In this document: piece by piece, positions 40,423 through 49,065 of the stretch
How positions within the stretch are numbered: position 1 is the first letter of the stretch
How the letters are laid out: each line of letters starts with the position of its first letter
From: Hymenobacter cavernae
Lineage (GTDB): Bacteria > Bacteroidota > Bacteroidia > Cytophagales > Hymenobacteraceae
Direction of reading: 5' to 3'
DNA: 64,000 bases
Assembly (NCBI RefSeq): GCF_014641455.1
Contig: NZ_BMHT01000002.1
Location: 124,001 to 188,000, forward strand
The notes under the pieces: model-generated
The model's database searches: none
What the model saw: the letters and a program-made list of their open reading frames with translations, nothing else
What the model was told of the DNA's origin: nothing
Made by a program: the position numbers and the translations under genes

Positions 40423-40998
40423 ATGAAGTACCATTTACTCTTCTCAGTTGCTCTAGTTTTTACGGCCGCTTCGGGCTGGGCCCAGCGCATACGCACCACC
40501 GAGTGGGAAAGCGGTATGCTCGAAAAAGGTAAAAAAAGCGGCGTATGGGAGTACTACGCGCCCACCCGCGACGGCAAGGTGATGGTGCAGAAGTATGACC
40601 ACTCCACCAATAAGCTACTGTTCTATCGCCCCATCGAAGACATCGAATACAATGTGGAGCTACAGCTAGGGCAGTGGAGCCGCAACCACGTAGATCAGCC
40701 CCCTTTGTACCTAGGTGGTGAGCAGCCTTTGGCCTTGTTTCTGGCTGGCAACTTAATTTATCCGGTTAGGGCGCAGGAAGCCAAGATGCAGGGTAAAGTT
40801 CTGGTGTCGTTCGCTATTGATACCCTAGGTCACGCATCCAACCACAAAATAGTGCTTCGCGTGGGTGGCGGCTGCGATGAAGAAGCCCTGCGCGTGTGCC
40901 GCAACATTCCGAACCAGTGGATTCCGGCCCGCAAAGATGGCCGGGCGGTGGCGGTACAGTATGAGCTGCCCGTCGTGTTCCGAATGCCCACCAATTAG
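40423..40998 (+). CDS. Secreted protein: WEYY repeat plus TonB C-terminal domain, copy 2
   Basis: 191 residues from ATG 40423, signal peptide ending GWAQ. Same architecture as copy 1: MLEKGKKSGVWEYYAPT, then VMVQKYDHSTNKLLFYRP (nearly the same in both), VDQPPLYLGG, KMQGKVLVSFAIDTLGHAS and VGGGCDEEALRVC. The paralogues are roughly half identical by eye, so the duplication is not recent. They share two conserved cysteines (GGGCD, RTC/RVC) that could form a disulfide. Function unknown. Confidence 0.75.
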   Translation: MKYHLLFSVALVFTAASGWAQRIRTTEWESGMLEKGKKSGVWEYYAPTRDGKVMVQKYDHSTNKLLFYRPIEDIEYNVELQLGQWSRNHVDQPPLYLGGEQPLALFLAGNLIYPVRAQEAKMQGKVLVSFAIDTLGHASNHKIVLRVGGGCDEEALRVCRNIPNQWIPARKDGRAVAVQYELPVVFRMPTN

Positions 40999-41030
40999 TC
41001 GACAGTAACAACTTTTCGTATAAGGCGCTT

Positions 41031-41594
41031 ATGGAGACATCAGCGCCTTATTTTTTGCTCTTTCGGACCAACTTGCTGCTTGCCAGCCTGGTTTGGCTCA
41101 CGGCTTGCGACAGCACGCCACGCGAGCGACAGGAAATTGTGCGGCAGGAAGCCCGTAAGCTCGATACCCTCGCCGACAAAGCAGCCGTGAAGCTCCGCGC
41201 CGCGGGCCGCCGCACAATGCAGTACGATTCAGCGGCCCGCGTGCGCAAAAGTCAGCCACTCGGTAAAGCAGCTGAAGCTAGCTTTACCAAGGAATTGCTC
41301 GGCACCTATTCTGACTTTCAGAGTATTAATCCTGATAATGTGGCGGCGGCTTACACCCAGTTTATGCGCCAGGTTCGGGCCAAGCGCCGCACCTGGACTC
41401 AGCGCGACTGGGATTATGCTGACGCCATTTATAAGCACCTGAATGAGCGCCGCCGCGCTATTCGCCTAGATATTCGGGCCTCTGACGATGTACGCATCAA
41501 GAGCTTACAGGCTGAGTACCTAGCGCTGGAGAATGGGCGTGATCTTAAGGACTACGGCCAAGCCATCGGCAACAAGCCAGCGGCCGACCGTTAG
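41031..41594 (+). CDS. Lipoprotein of unknown function
   Basis: 187 residues with a type II signal peptide: hydrophobic LLASLVWLTAC, lipobox cysteine about C26. The mature part is highly charged and helical (RERQEIVRQEARKLDTLADK, RAKRRTWTQRDWDYADAIY), consistent with a coiled-coil-like periplasmic protein. Not recognised. It is nine bases upstream of the amidase gene and probably co-transcribed. Confidence 0.75.
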   Translation: METSAPYFLLFRTNLLLASLVWLTACDSTPRERQEIVRQEARKLDTLADKAAVKLRAAGRRTMQYDSAARVRKSQPLGKAAEASFTKELLGTYSDFQSINPDNVAAAYTQFMRQVRAKRRTWTQRDWDYADAIYKHLNERRRAIRLDIRASDDVRIKSLQAEYLALENGRDLKDYGQAIGNKPAADR

Positions 41595-41603
41595 TAAAAC
41601 AGC

Positions 41604-43130
41604 ATGTTGCGTGCTGCCTGTATGCACTTTTCGCGTGGGTGTGGCTTGTTAGCTGGGCTAATCCTTAGCTATAAAGCCACTTACGCGCAAACGCTTATTC
41701 AACGAGCGGAAACGGTGCCGGCGGCCGATCAGTGGCTGCAACCCGGCGACCGGCTGCAAGTGCGCGTGCAAGCGCAGGCGGGTTGCCAGGCCACCTTCTT
41801 CGGCGGCAAGCCACTGGTGGAGCTAGCCCCTGCCCTCACGAAAGGGCAGCGCGGCATCTACCAAGGGACCTATGTGGTGCAGCCCGGCGACACGCTGCAC
41901 GACCGCCCCATCACCGTTGAAGTGCTTGCACCTGATAGCACCCGATCCACGGCCAGCACGCGCAACAAGGTCCGATTTCTGAACCCCAACGAGCCGCAGC
42001 TTGCCCTGACGAAAGGCGCCCTGGCTTATCTGAACTATGGCATTGGCGAAGACCGGCTCGGCGGCGCCAAGCTAGGTTACCTGGATTCGTTGGTGGTGCT
42101 GCACCTCACGGGGCGCGTCGGCAACCTCTACCGGGTACAACTATCTGGTAGCCAAATGGCTTGGGTGCCGCAGGAGGTAATTCGGCTGTTGCCGCCGGGT
42201 GGCTTCGTACCTAGGTCGCTCACGGGTTCGTGGAGCGTGTACGGCGACTCGCTGTATGACTACGTGCAGGTACCTTTGGACGCCCGCTTGCCTTACCGCT
42301 CCCAGCTTCTTACCGAGCCGACTCGCCTCGCGGTGGATGTATTTGGAGCCACTTCCAACACTAACTGGATAACCCAGCGCGACGGTTTGCAAGCGCTGAG
42401 CGACGTTCATTATGAACAGCCAGAACCCGACGTATTTCGACTCGTGCTGGACCTGCGTCATAAGCAAGCCTGGGGCTACAGCATTGCTTACCAGGGAAAT
42501 ACGCTCGTTATTAAAGTAAAACGCCCGCCTGCCAAGCTGCGCCTGCGTGGGCTAACTATTGCCGTGGATGCCGGACACGGCGGCACCAACGTAGGCGCTA
42601 CCGGCGCTACGGGTGCCCGCGAAAAAGACATTACCCTCGCCATTGCCCAGCGCCTGCGCCAGGAGTTAACCCGCCACGGCGCCCGTGTGGTGATGACGCG
42701 GGAAACGGAAAAGACCGTCGAAAACAGCGACCGGATTCTGCGCTTGCGCCAGCTCAACCCGAATCTGCTGGTGAGTATTCACGTCAACTCGACGGGCAAT
42801 GCAACCACGCAGGGCACGAGTACCTACTACCGCTACCTGGCTTTCCGGCCGTTGTCGGTGGCGCTGTACGAGGCGATGCGTAGGACAGGCTTAAAAGGAT
42901 TTGGCAATGTGGGCAGCTTCAACTTTGGGCTGAACGGCCCCACGGAATATCCTAACGCTTTGGTAGAAACCGCTTTTATCTCCAATGCAGAGGATGAAAA
43001 GCGCCTTATTGATCCACGATTTCAGCAGCAGATAGCCGAGCAGCTGACCAAAGGAATAGAAGAGTTTTTACGCCGCACTCGCCGGAGAGGAATTGGCGGC
43101 TGGCTGTCGGCAAAAGCGCAAGAGCAATAA
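41604..43130 (+). CDS. N-acetylmuramoyl-L-alanine amidase (Amidase_3)
   Basis: Cleaves the lactyl-peptide bond of peptidoglycan in the periplasm. 508 residues, signal peptide ending YAQ (start at 41604, or the in-frame ATG at 41622). An N-terminal region of about 280 residues of beta-rich or SH3-like type (LAYLNYGIGEDRLGG, YRVQLSGSQMAWVPQE) precedes the catalytic domain (about 312-497). Zinc ligands: His in AVDAGHGGTNVG, Glu in AREKDITL, His in LVSIHVNS; catalytic Glu in NALVETAFISN. Confidence 0.93.
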   Translation: MLRAACMHFSRGCGLLAGLILSYKATYAQTLIQRAETVPAADQWLQPGDRLQVRVQAQAGCQATFFGGKPLVELAPALTKGQRGIYQGTYVVQPGDTLHDRPITVEVLAPDSTRSTASTRNKVRFLNPNEPQLALTKGALAYLNYGIGEDRLGGAKLGYLDSLVVLHLTGRVGNLYRVQLSGSQMAWVPQEVIRLLPPGGFVPRSLTGSWSVYGDSLYDYVQVPLDARLPYRSQLLTEPTRLAVDVFGATSNTNWITQRDGLQALSDVHYEQPEPDVFRLVLDLRHKQAWGYSIAYQGNTLVIKVKRPPAKLRLRGLTIAVDAGHGGTNVGATGATGAREKDITLAIAQRLRQELTRHGARVVMTRETEKTVENSDRILRLRQLNPNLLVSIHVNSTGNATTQGTSTYYRYLAFRPLSVALYEAMRRTGLKGFGNVGSFNFGLNGPTEYPNALVETAFISNAEDEKRLIDPRFQQQIAEQLTKGIEEFLRRTRRRGIGGWLSAKAQEQ

Positions 43131-43252
43131 GTCTAAGTTCAATCCTTTCAGACCTAGCTTTTTAGCTTCCGGCTTCGTACACCGCTTTTGCCGTCTTGGC
43201 CTTGCGAGAGGCAGGCGGCACTTTCCCCTCACTCCCTCATCCATTCCCCCTC

Positions 43253-44686
43253 ATGGCAACCACCTCTCTACTGGATACTAGTTCGGCCAGTACCTCAGTC
43301 CTCAACCGCAGCCGCACCGTTGCCGGTCCGGGCTATAACCGCTGGCTCGTGCCGCCGGCTGCTTTGGCGATTCACCTGGCTATTGGGCAGGCGTATGCGT
43401 TCAGCGTGTTCAACAAGCCCCTGGGTTCCCTCATCAGCGGCGACCCGAACCATCCGGCGCCTGCTGACTGGACCGCCGGGCAAATTGGCTGGACGTTCTC
43501 TATTGCCATTGTGCTGCTCGGGTTGTCGGCGGCGGTTTTTGGGAAGTGGCTGGAGCGCGTAGGGCCGCGTAAGGCCATGATGGCGGCCTCGTTGTGCTTT
43601 GGCGGCGGCTTTCTGATCGGCTCGCTTGGCGTGCATTTACACAGTTTGGCGCTGCTGTATTTCGGCTACGGTTTCGTGGGCGGCATTGGGCTAGGTATCG
43701 GCTATATCTCGCCGGTGAGTACGCTGATTAAGTGGTTTCCCGACCGCAAAGGTGTGGCAACCGGCATGGCTATTATGGGCTTTGGCGGCGGCGCCATGAT
43801 TGGTTCGCCGCTGGCAGTGGCCCTCATGAACCATTTCCAGGGCTCCGCACCGCAAGGGGTAGCGCCTACGTTCATCGCGATGGGCATTATTTATTTGCTA
43901 TTCATGCAGTTCGGCGTCTGGACGATTCGGGTGCCGGCTGATAACTGGGCGCCCGAAGGCTATGTACCTAGCACGGAGCACAGCGCCCTTATCACCACCG
44001 GCAACGTGTCGGCCGACAACGCCATCAAGACGCCGCAGTTTTGGCTGTTGTGGGTGGTGCTGCTCACCAACGTGACGGCGGGCATTGGGGTGTTGGAAAC
44101 CGCTTCGCCGCTGATTCAGGAAACCTTCTCCGATAAGTTTATGGGCACGGGGCGGGGCGTAACGGCGGCGGCAGCGGCTGGCTTTGTGGGTTTGCTGAGC
44201 TTGTTCAACCTGCTCGGCCGATTCTTCTGGTCGTCGGCGTCGGATAAGCTAGGTCGGAAGGTGGCGTATGCTATCTACTTCGGGCTGGGCATTTTGCTTT
44301 ACGCCCTCATCCCAACCCTAGGCCACAACCTGCAACTGACGCTGTACGTGGTAGTTGCGTGCGTGATTATCAGCATGTACGGCGGCGGCTTCGCAACGGC
44401 GCCCGCCTACCTCTCCGATTTGTTTGGCAAGTACCAGGTCGGCGCTATTCACGGGCGTCTGCTTACGGCCTGGAGCACGGCCGGCGTGCTAGGTCCGCTG
44501 ATTGTGCACAACCTGCACGAAAGCGCCGTTGAAAAAGGCTTGACCGGCGCAGCGGCTTACCAGAACGTGTTCTACACCATGGCCGGGCTGCTGGCCGTTG
44601 GCCTGCTCGCCGACCTTCTGGTGCGGCCCGTAGCCGAGCGTTTTTACGAAAAAGGCCCTGTTACCATCGAAGCGGGCAGCCACTAA
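43253..44686 (+). CDS. OFA (oxalate/formate antiporter) family MFS transporter
   Basis: 477 residues from MATTSLLDTS; an upstream in-frame ATG is less likely. Twelve transmembrane helices. OFA features are AIHLAIGQAYAFSVFNKPLG in helix 1, GIGLGIGYISPVSTLIKWFP and DRKGVATGMAIMGFGGG after helix 4/5, and ASDKLGRK in the central loop. The exchanged anion cannot be read from sequence. It is followed 34 bases later by the 48-residue partner gene. Confidence 0.9.
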   Translation: MATTSLLDTSSASTSVLNRSRTVAGPGYNRWLVPPAALAIHLAIGQAYAFSVFNKPLGSLISGDPNHPAPADWTAGQIGWTFSIAIVLLGLSAAVFGKWLERVGPRKAMMAASLCFGGGFLIGSLGVHLHSLALLYFGYGFVGGIGLGIGYISPVSTLIKWFPDRKGVATGMAIMGFGGGAMIGSPLAVALMNHFQGSAPQGVAPTFIAMGIIYLLFMQFGVWTIRVPADNWAPEGYVPSTEHSALITTGNVSADNAIKTPQFWLLWVVLLTNVTAGIGVLETASPLIQETFSDKFMGTGRGVTAAAAAGFVGLLSLFNLLGRFFWSSASDKLGRKVAYAIYFGLGILLYALIPTLGHNLQLTLYVVVACVIISMYGGGFATAPAYLSDLFGKYQVGAIHGRLLTAWSTAGVLGPLIVHNLHESAVEKGLTGAAAYQNVFYTMAGLLAVGLLADLLVRPVAERFYEKGPVTIEAGSH

Positions 44687-44720
44687 GCCGCGCTTCCACA
44701 TCACTAATTCTTTGATTATC

Positions 44721-44867
44721 ATGACCCAACAACCTAATTCTTCCACTCCCGTATCTGACGAGCCAGCTACCGGCGGTTCTGTGGTTCTTGCCTGGCTGTT
44801 CGTCGGCATTCCGCTGCTTTGGGGCGTGTCGCAGACCTTCATCAAAGCATTGGCTTTGTTTAAATAG
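44721..44867 (+). CDS. MFS transporter small subunit
   Basis: 48 residues: a polar N-terminus (MTQQPNSSTPVSDEPATGG), one transmembrane helix (VVLAWLFVGIPLLWGVSQTF), then IKALALFK. It matches the very short proteins encoded directly after OFA-type MFS transporters, annotated as an MFS transporter small subunit. It sits 34 bases after the transporter and before a terminator. Its biochemical role is unproven. Confidence 0.85.
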   Translation: MTQQPNSSTPVSDEPATGGSVVLAWLFVGIPLLWGVSQTFIKALALFK

Positions 44868-44908
44868 CTCACCCGGCCACGAACCGTCCCACTAGGTTCG
44901 TACTTTCG

Positions 44909-44946
44909 AAGAGCACTTGGCACCGAGCCGGGTGCTCTTTTGTTTT
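44909..44946 (+). terminator. Terminator after the MFS operon
   Basis: AAGAGCAC (44909-44916) and GTGCTCTT (44932-44939) with a 15-base GC-rich loop, followed by TTGTTTT. Confidence 0.85.
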
Positions 44947-44967
44947 CGTTGAAAACACCTCCTGCTC

Positions 44968-45384
44968 ATGTCTGCTGACTCTGCCGCCGACCGCATAGTG
45001 CTGCTCGAATCCTTCCCGAATTACATTGCAGCGCACGTAGCCAAAAGCCGCCTCGACGCTGAGAATATCCCGTGTTTTCTGAGCAACGAAAATCGCCCCT
45101 ACGGCCCTATTGCTGGCGGCGTGCGCCTACACGTCCGGCAGCAAGACCTAGCTACCGCGCAGCAGATTCTGCTGGATGAAGTAGTGCCGATGCGGGTAAA
45201 TCCCGTTGTCGAAGACGAAACAACGACGCGCACCTGCCCGCGGTGCGGCTCCCACGACGTATCAACCGAGCCTGTGCTCGATCCTTCGGCCAACGTTCCG
45301 ATGCGTGTGTTCGCCTTGATTAGTTGGTCGTTGCGCGGCGAACATTACCACTGTTTTCACTGCGGGTTCGAGTTTAAAGGCTAG
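44968..45384 (+). CDS. DUF2007 protein with C-terminal zinc ribbon
   Basis: 138 residues. The N-terminal DUF2007 domain (about 8-75: VLLESFPNYIAAHVAKSRLD ... RLHVRQQDLATAQQILLDE) has a ferredoxin-like fold with putative signal-transducing function. The C-terminal part holds CPRCGSHDVS and YHCFHCGFEF, two CxxC pairs that should bind zinc. Cytosolic. Convergent with moeA, 26 bases apart. Confidence 0.88.
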   Translation: MSADSAADRIVLLESFPNYIAAHVAKSRLDAENIPCFLSNENRPYGPIAGGVRLHVRQQDLATAQQILLDEVVPMRVNPVVEDETTTRTCPRCGSHDVSTEPVLDPSANVPMRVFALISWSLRGEHYHCFHCGFEFKG

Positions 45385-45410
45385 CAGACCGTCATGCTTT
45401 GAGTAAGATA

Positions 45411-46631
45411 TTATGCCCGGAAGCGCCACACAGGCAACACCGTACCGGCCGGAAAGAAGTCTTGCTCGGCGGGCAACTCTAAAAATCCGTCGCTGGGCAG
45501 CAAACTAGCTAGGTCGCCGGAGCCATGCGCCCGCTCGGGGTGCGCCAGCACGCGGCCATCGGAAGTTGATTCGAGGCTAACGAGCAGAAAATGAACAATC
45601 TTAGGGCGAAACGTGACATCAGTAGCTAGCATGGCATACGCCATTGGCACAAAGCTAGGTGCAGGCAGCTGGATGGCCCGAAGCCAAGGCTGCGCGTAGC
45701 GGTAATAATTTACGAACGTAGAAACCGGATTGCCCGGCAGCGCAAACACCACGGCGCCATCGGGGTGCTGCCCGAACCAAAACGGCTTGCCCGGCCGCTG
45801 CTGCACCTCATGGAAAATCTGCTCAACGCCAATTTCTTGCAGCGACGCTGGCAGAAAGTCGGCCTTGCCTTTTGATACGCCGCCGCTGAGCAGCACCGCG
45901 TCGTAGTCGCGCAGCAGGCTAGGGAGGCCGGTGCGGAGCGCTTCGGGGTCGTCGTTGAAGTGAAAGGCTTCGGCGGTGCCGCCGGCCTGTTGCACGGCGG
46001 CGGCCAGCATGTAGGAGTTGGAGCGCCGAATCTGGTGGGGCAAGGGCTGCTCTCCGATATCAACCAGCTCATCACCGGTGCTTACCACGGCTACTTTCGG
46101 GCGCCGGGCTACCAGTAAATCCACGGCGCCGACGGTGGCAGCTACGGCTACTTCGGCCGGACCTAGCAAGGTGCCGGCGGGCAGCAGCACGTCGCCTTGT
46201 TGGCGGTCGGAGGCCTGGCGGTGTACGTTGTGGCCGCTGGCGGTTGGCGGCACTTGCAAGGTGGCGAAGCGGTTGCCGCTGCCGTCTTCTTCGATGAGGA
46301 TATCCTCGTAGCGCACGACGGCGTCGGTGCCCGGTGGCAGGGCGGCGCCGGTCATGATTTCGATGGCGGCAGCAGGGTCGGAGAGCGGCACGGGCGGCTG
46401 ACCGGCAAACTGCGTTTTCTCAATAACGAAGCGCGTTTGCCCGTTTGCTACGGCGCTATAAGCCAGCGCAATGCCATCCATGGCTACCCGGTTGAAGGGC
46501 GGAAAGTCGCGGTCGGCGGTTATGTCCTGGCGCAGCACCCGACCTAGGGCAGCGGTAAACGGCACCGTTTCGGGCGGCAGCGGACGAGCGGTAGCAAGCA
46601 CGCGGCGCGTGGCTTCTTCGACAGAGAGCAT
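45411..46631 (-). CDS. moeA: Molybdopterin molybdenumtransferase MoeA
   Basis: Inserts molybdate into adenylylated molybdopterin. 406 residues: N-terminal FPPFNRVAMDGIAL, MTGAALPPGTDAVVRYED, the MPT-binding domain with VVSTGDELVDIG and VLLSGGVSKGKADFLP, ALPGNPVSTFVNYYRY, and a C-terminal beta domain. Divergent from moaC across a GTAG-type repeat. The only molybdenumtransferase in the cluster. Confidence 0.96.
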   Translation of the reverse strand: MLSVEEATRRVLATARPLPPETVPFTAALGRVLRQDITADRDFPPFNRVAMDGIALAYSAVANGQTRFVIEKTQFAGQPPVPLSDPAAAIEIMTGAALPPGTDAVVRYEDILIEEDGSGNRFATLQVPPTASGHNVHRQASDRQQGDVLLPAGTLLGPAEVAVAATVGAVDLLVARRPKVAVVSTGDELVDIGEQPLPHQIRRSNSYMLAAAVQQAGGTAEAFHFNDDPEALRTGLPSLLRDYDAVLLSGGVSKGKADFLPASLQEIGVEQIFHEVQQRPGKPFWFGQHPDGAVVFALPGNPVSTFVNYYRYAQPWLRAIQLPAPSFVPMAYAMLATDVTFRPKIVHFLLVSLESTSDGRVLAHPERAHGSGDLASLLPSDGFLELPAEQDFFPAGTVLPVWRFRA

Positions 46632-46652
46632 AGAGAAAAAAGAGGGGGGAAT

Positions 46653-46755
46653 GTAGCGCGAAGCTCCCGCTTCGCGTATCGTTGAACGACTAGCACCTAG
46701 GTTGCCGTGCTAACTTTATCGTTCAACGATACGCGAAGCACAGGCTTCGCGCTAC
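46653..46755. repeat. REP/BIME-like element between moeA and moaC
   Basis: GTAG (46653), hairpin CGCGAAGCTCCCGCTTCGCG, ATCGTTGAACGA, an ACCTAGGT motif in the centre, TCGTTCAACGAT, hairpin CGCGAAGCACAGGCTTCGCG, CTAC (46752-46755). It is the most complete copy of the CGCGAAGC arm type. It occupies the divergent promoter region, so the moeA and moaC promoters must lie within or at its edges. Confidence 0.85.
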
Positions 46756-46772
46756 ATTCTACGTTACTTTTC

Positions 46773-47261
46773 ATGTCTGACACTCCCAAACTAACGCACC
46801 TGAACGACGCCGGCCAGCCTTCCATGGTCGATGTGGGCGGCAAAACCGTGACGCGGCGCGTGGCGCGCGCCCGGAGCCGGGTTATCCTAGGTTCCGAAAT
46901 TATTCAGCTGGTGCAGGCCGGCGACCTCCCCACGCGTAAAGGCCCTGTGTTCCAGACGGCTATCATCGCCGGCGTCATGGCAGCCAAGAAAACGTCGGAC
47001 CTTATTCCGCTCTGCCACCCCATCGGCCTCGACGACTGCCAGATTCGAATCGAAGTAGCTGCACCTGACGCCGTTATCATCGAGTGCACGGCCACCGTAA
47101 CCAGCAAAACCGGCGTGGAGATGGAGGCGCTAACGGGTGCTTCCGTGGCGGCGCTTACCGTGTATGATATGTGCAAGGCTCTCTCGCACGACATTGTTAT
47201 TGCCGAAACCCGCCTGCTCGACAAAACGGGCGGCAAACAAGATTTTCATCATGTCGACTAA
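46773..47261 (+). CDS. moaC: Cyclic pyranopterin monophosphate synthase MoaC
   Basis: Converts the MoaA product to cPMP, the first stable molybdenum cofactor precursor. 162 residues from MSDTPKLTHL. Motifs: MVDVGGKTVTRRVARARS, LIPLCHPIGLDDCQI, GVEMEALTGASVAALTVYDM and a C-terminal LLDKTGGK. Its last 11 bases overlap the start of the mobA fusion gene, so the two are translationally coupled. Confidence 0.96.
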   Translation: MSDTPKLTHLNDAGQPSMVDVGGKTVTRRVARARSRVILGSEIIQLVQAGDLPTRKGPVFQTAIIAGVMAAKKTSDLIPLCHPIGLDDCQIRIEVAAPDAVIIECTATVTSKTGVEMEALTGASVAALTVYDMCKALSHDIVIAETRLLDKTGGKQDFHHVD

Positions 47262-48444
47262 CATCACGGCGGGCGTTGCCCAGCACACCAAACACCCCCC
47301 AATGGCCCGGCCCCACCTTGGCGAGTTTGGCCGCCACGAGCTAGCTATTTTGGGCGCGCCGTGCGGCAAGATCAAGGAGTTGGTGGCGCGCCTGCTGCCG
47401 CACCTGGCTCCTGCGCTCAGCGTAGCCTACGTGGATGCCGACCACGCCGCCGGCGACGATGCCGCGGGTGGCGGCGCCGGCGGCGCTAGCCCTATTATGC
47501 TGGCCGGGGCCTCTGCCGAGCTGACCGACAAAATCACCTTCTGCCGTGTCGATCAACGGCTTACGCTTGATCCTTTCACGCAGAAAGAGCTGCTGGCCAA
47601 CCAAAGCATTGTATTGGTGAATGGCAATCATTTCCGTGCAAAACAGCAACTCATCATCCTCGACCCCGCCAAGCCCCTCGACCGCAAGCTCGACCGCCTG
47701 ACGGATGTGCGCGCCATTTTGCTGCCCGAAGGCGTGACGGAACTACCGGAGTACCTGCGGGTGCACTTGCCGCAAATTGAGCAGTTGCCAGTGCTAGCTC
47801 TAGCCAATACGGCTGCTATTGCCGCCTTTGTGCAACAATGGTGGCACGAGAGCCGTCCGCCGCTACGTGGCCTGGTGCTAGCCGGCGGCTTCAGCCAACG
47901 CATGCAAACCGACAAAGGCCGCCTGCACTATCACGGCCTGGAACAGCGTCAGTATACCGCGCAGCTGCTGTCAGAATTCTGCACCGATGTAATGGTTTCG
48001 TGCCGCCCGGAGCAGGCTACGGAGCTGCCGCAGGGCCTCACGCCTCTCCCCGACCGCTTCCTTGGCCTAGGTCCGGTAGGCGGCATTCTCTCGGCGCTTC
48101 AGCTCGATCCGAACTCGGCCTGGCTGGCCGTGCCCTGCGACTTACCTTTTTTATCGACTGCTACTTTGCAGTATTTGGTGGAGCATCGGAACGCGGGTAA
48201 AGTCGCCACGGCTTTCCAAAGCCCCGAGAATGAGTTTCCCGAGCCGCTCACCAGCATCTGGGAGCCGCGTAGCTATGGCGTGCTCCTGCGTTTTATGAGC
48301 CTGGGTTACTCCTGCCCACGTAAAGCGCTGATAAACTCTGATATTGAGTTGATTACGCCCCCTAAGCCGGAAGAGCTACGCAACGTGAACACGCCGCAGG
48401 AGCGCGAAGCAGCTGAACGAGAGCTTAGAAGTTTTGAATGTTGA
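47251..48444 (+). CDS. mobA: MobB-like domain fused to MobA guanylyltransferase
   Basis: 397 residues from ATG 47251 inside the moaC end. The C-terminal half (about 205-390) is a MobA/NTP_transf_3 nucleotidyltransferase: LAGGFSQRMQTDKGRLHYHG and VPCDLPFLST. The N-terminal 200 residues look like a MobB-type domain whose P-loop is degraded (ILGAPCGKIKEL, no GKT/S). It should attach GMP or a similar nucleotide to molybdopterin. The last codons (SFEC) and TGA stop come from the downstream repeat. Confidence 0.85.
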   Translation: MSTNITAGVAQHTKHPPMARPHLGEFGRHELAILGAPCGKIKELVARLLPHLAPALSVAYVDADHAAGDDAAGGGAGGASPIMLAGASAELTDKITFCRVDQRLTLDPFTQKELLANQSIVLVNGNHFRAKQQLIILDPAKPLDRKLDRLTDVRAILLPEGVTELPEYLRVHLPQIEQLPVLALANTAAIAAFVQQWWHESRPPLRGLVLAGGFSQRMQTDKGRLHYHGLEQRQYTAQLLSEFCTDVMVSCRPEQATELPQGLTPLPDRFLGLGPVGGILSALQLDPNSAWLAVPCDLPFLSTATLQYLVEHRNAGKVATAFQSPENEFPEPLTSIWEPRSYGVLLRFMSLGYSCPRKALINSDIELITPPKPEELRNVNTPQEREAAERELRSFEC

Positions 48445-48514
48445 GTGTTGAATAATTCTTCTTTTAAGATTTCTCATTCTCAATTCAACATTCAAAACTC
48501 AACACTCAACATTT
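48430..48514. repeat. Inverted repeat of TTGAATGTTGAGTGTTGAA words
   Basis: Left AGTTTTGAATGTTGAGTGTT (48430 on), right CAACATTCAAAACTCAACAC (48486 on); each 15-base word on the right is complementary to one on the left but in swapped order. It fills the gap between the convergent mobA and moaE genes, provides the mobA stop and abuts the moaE stop at 48515. Confidence 0.7.
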
Positions 48515-48931
48515 CTAAGGATGCGCGGCTACCCACACGGCGCCGTCCTCGTACTCCTCTTTCTTCCAGATCGGTACCACTTTCTTGATGGTGTCGATGA
48601 TGAACTGGCAGGCGGCGAACGACTCGGCGCGGTGGGGCGTAGAGACGGCAATAGCCACGGCCACATCGCCGATTTCGAGGGTGCCTTTGCGGTGTACCAC
48701 GGCTACTTTTTGCAGCATGGGCCACTTTTCCTGGGCCTGCTCAGCTACGCGCCGCATCTGCCCAACGGCCATGGCATCGTAGGCTTCGTAGTGCAGGCGC
48801 ACCACGCGCTTGCCAGTCGATTGGTTGCGGACGGTGCCCACAAAGGCATTCACGGCGCCGGCGCCGTCGGCTTCTACCATGGCCAGCACAGCGGCGACGT
48901 CAATTGGTTCGCCGGTAAGTTCTATATGCAT
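48515..48931 (-). CDS. moaE: Molybdopterin synthase catalytic subunit MoaE
   Basis: Large subunit of molybdopterin synthase, transferring sulfur from MoaD thiocarboxylate to cPMP. 138 residues: VNAFVGTVRNQSTGKRVVRL, the active-site run VVHRKGTLEIGDVAVAIAVS, and IIDTIKKVVPIWKKEEYEDG with its catalytic lysines. It lies downstream of moaD on the minus strand with a 134-base repeat-filled gap. Confidence 0.95.
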   Translation of the reverse strand: MHIELTGEPIDVAAVLAMVEADGAGAVNAFVGTVRNQSTGKRVVRLHYEAYDAMAVGQMRRVAEQAQEKWPMLQKVAVVHRKGTLEIGDVAVAIAVSTPHRAESFAACQFIIDTIKKVVPIWKKEEYEDGAVWVAAHP

Positions 48932-48934
48932 GAG

Positions 48935-49062
48935 AATCAGTTGTCAGTTATCAGTTACCAGTCATCAGTTATCACGGCACCACTAACCTAGGTGTCAGAG
49001 AGGTACGCTTTGGTAACTGGTAGATGATACCAGTTACCTGTTAATTGTTAACTGGTAAATGA
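48935..49062. repeat. Low-complexity repeat, CAGTTATCAGTTACCAGT type
   Basis: Tandem variants of CAGTTATCAGTT and GGTAACTGGTA on both sides of an ACCTAGGT motif, forming a loose inverted repeat between moaD and moaE. It is related in sequence to the 38.6-38.7 kb repeat. Unit length and spacing are irregular. Confidence 0.6.
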
Positions 49063-49065
49063 AAA

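Noticed and set aside
48935..49062. Possible CRISPR array
   Set aside because: Units are short, irregular and without unique spacers; no cas genes nearby.
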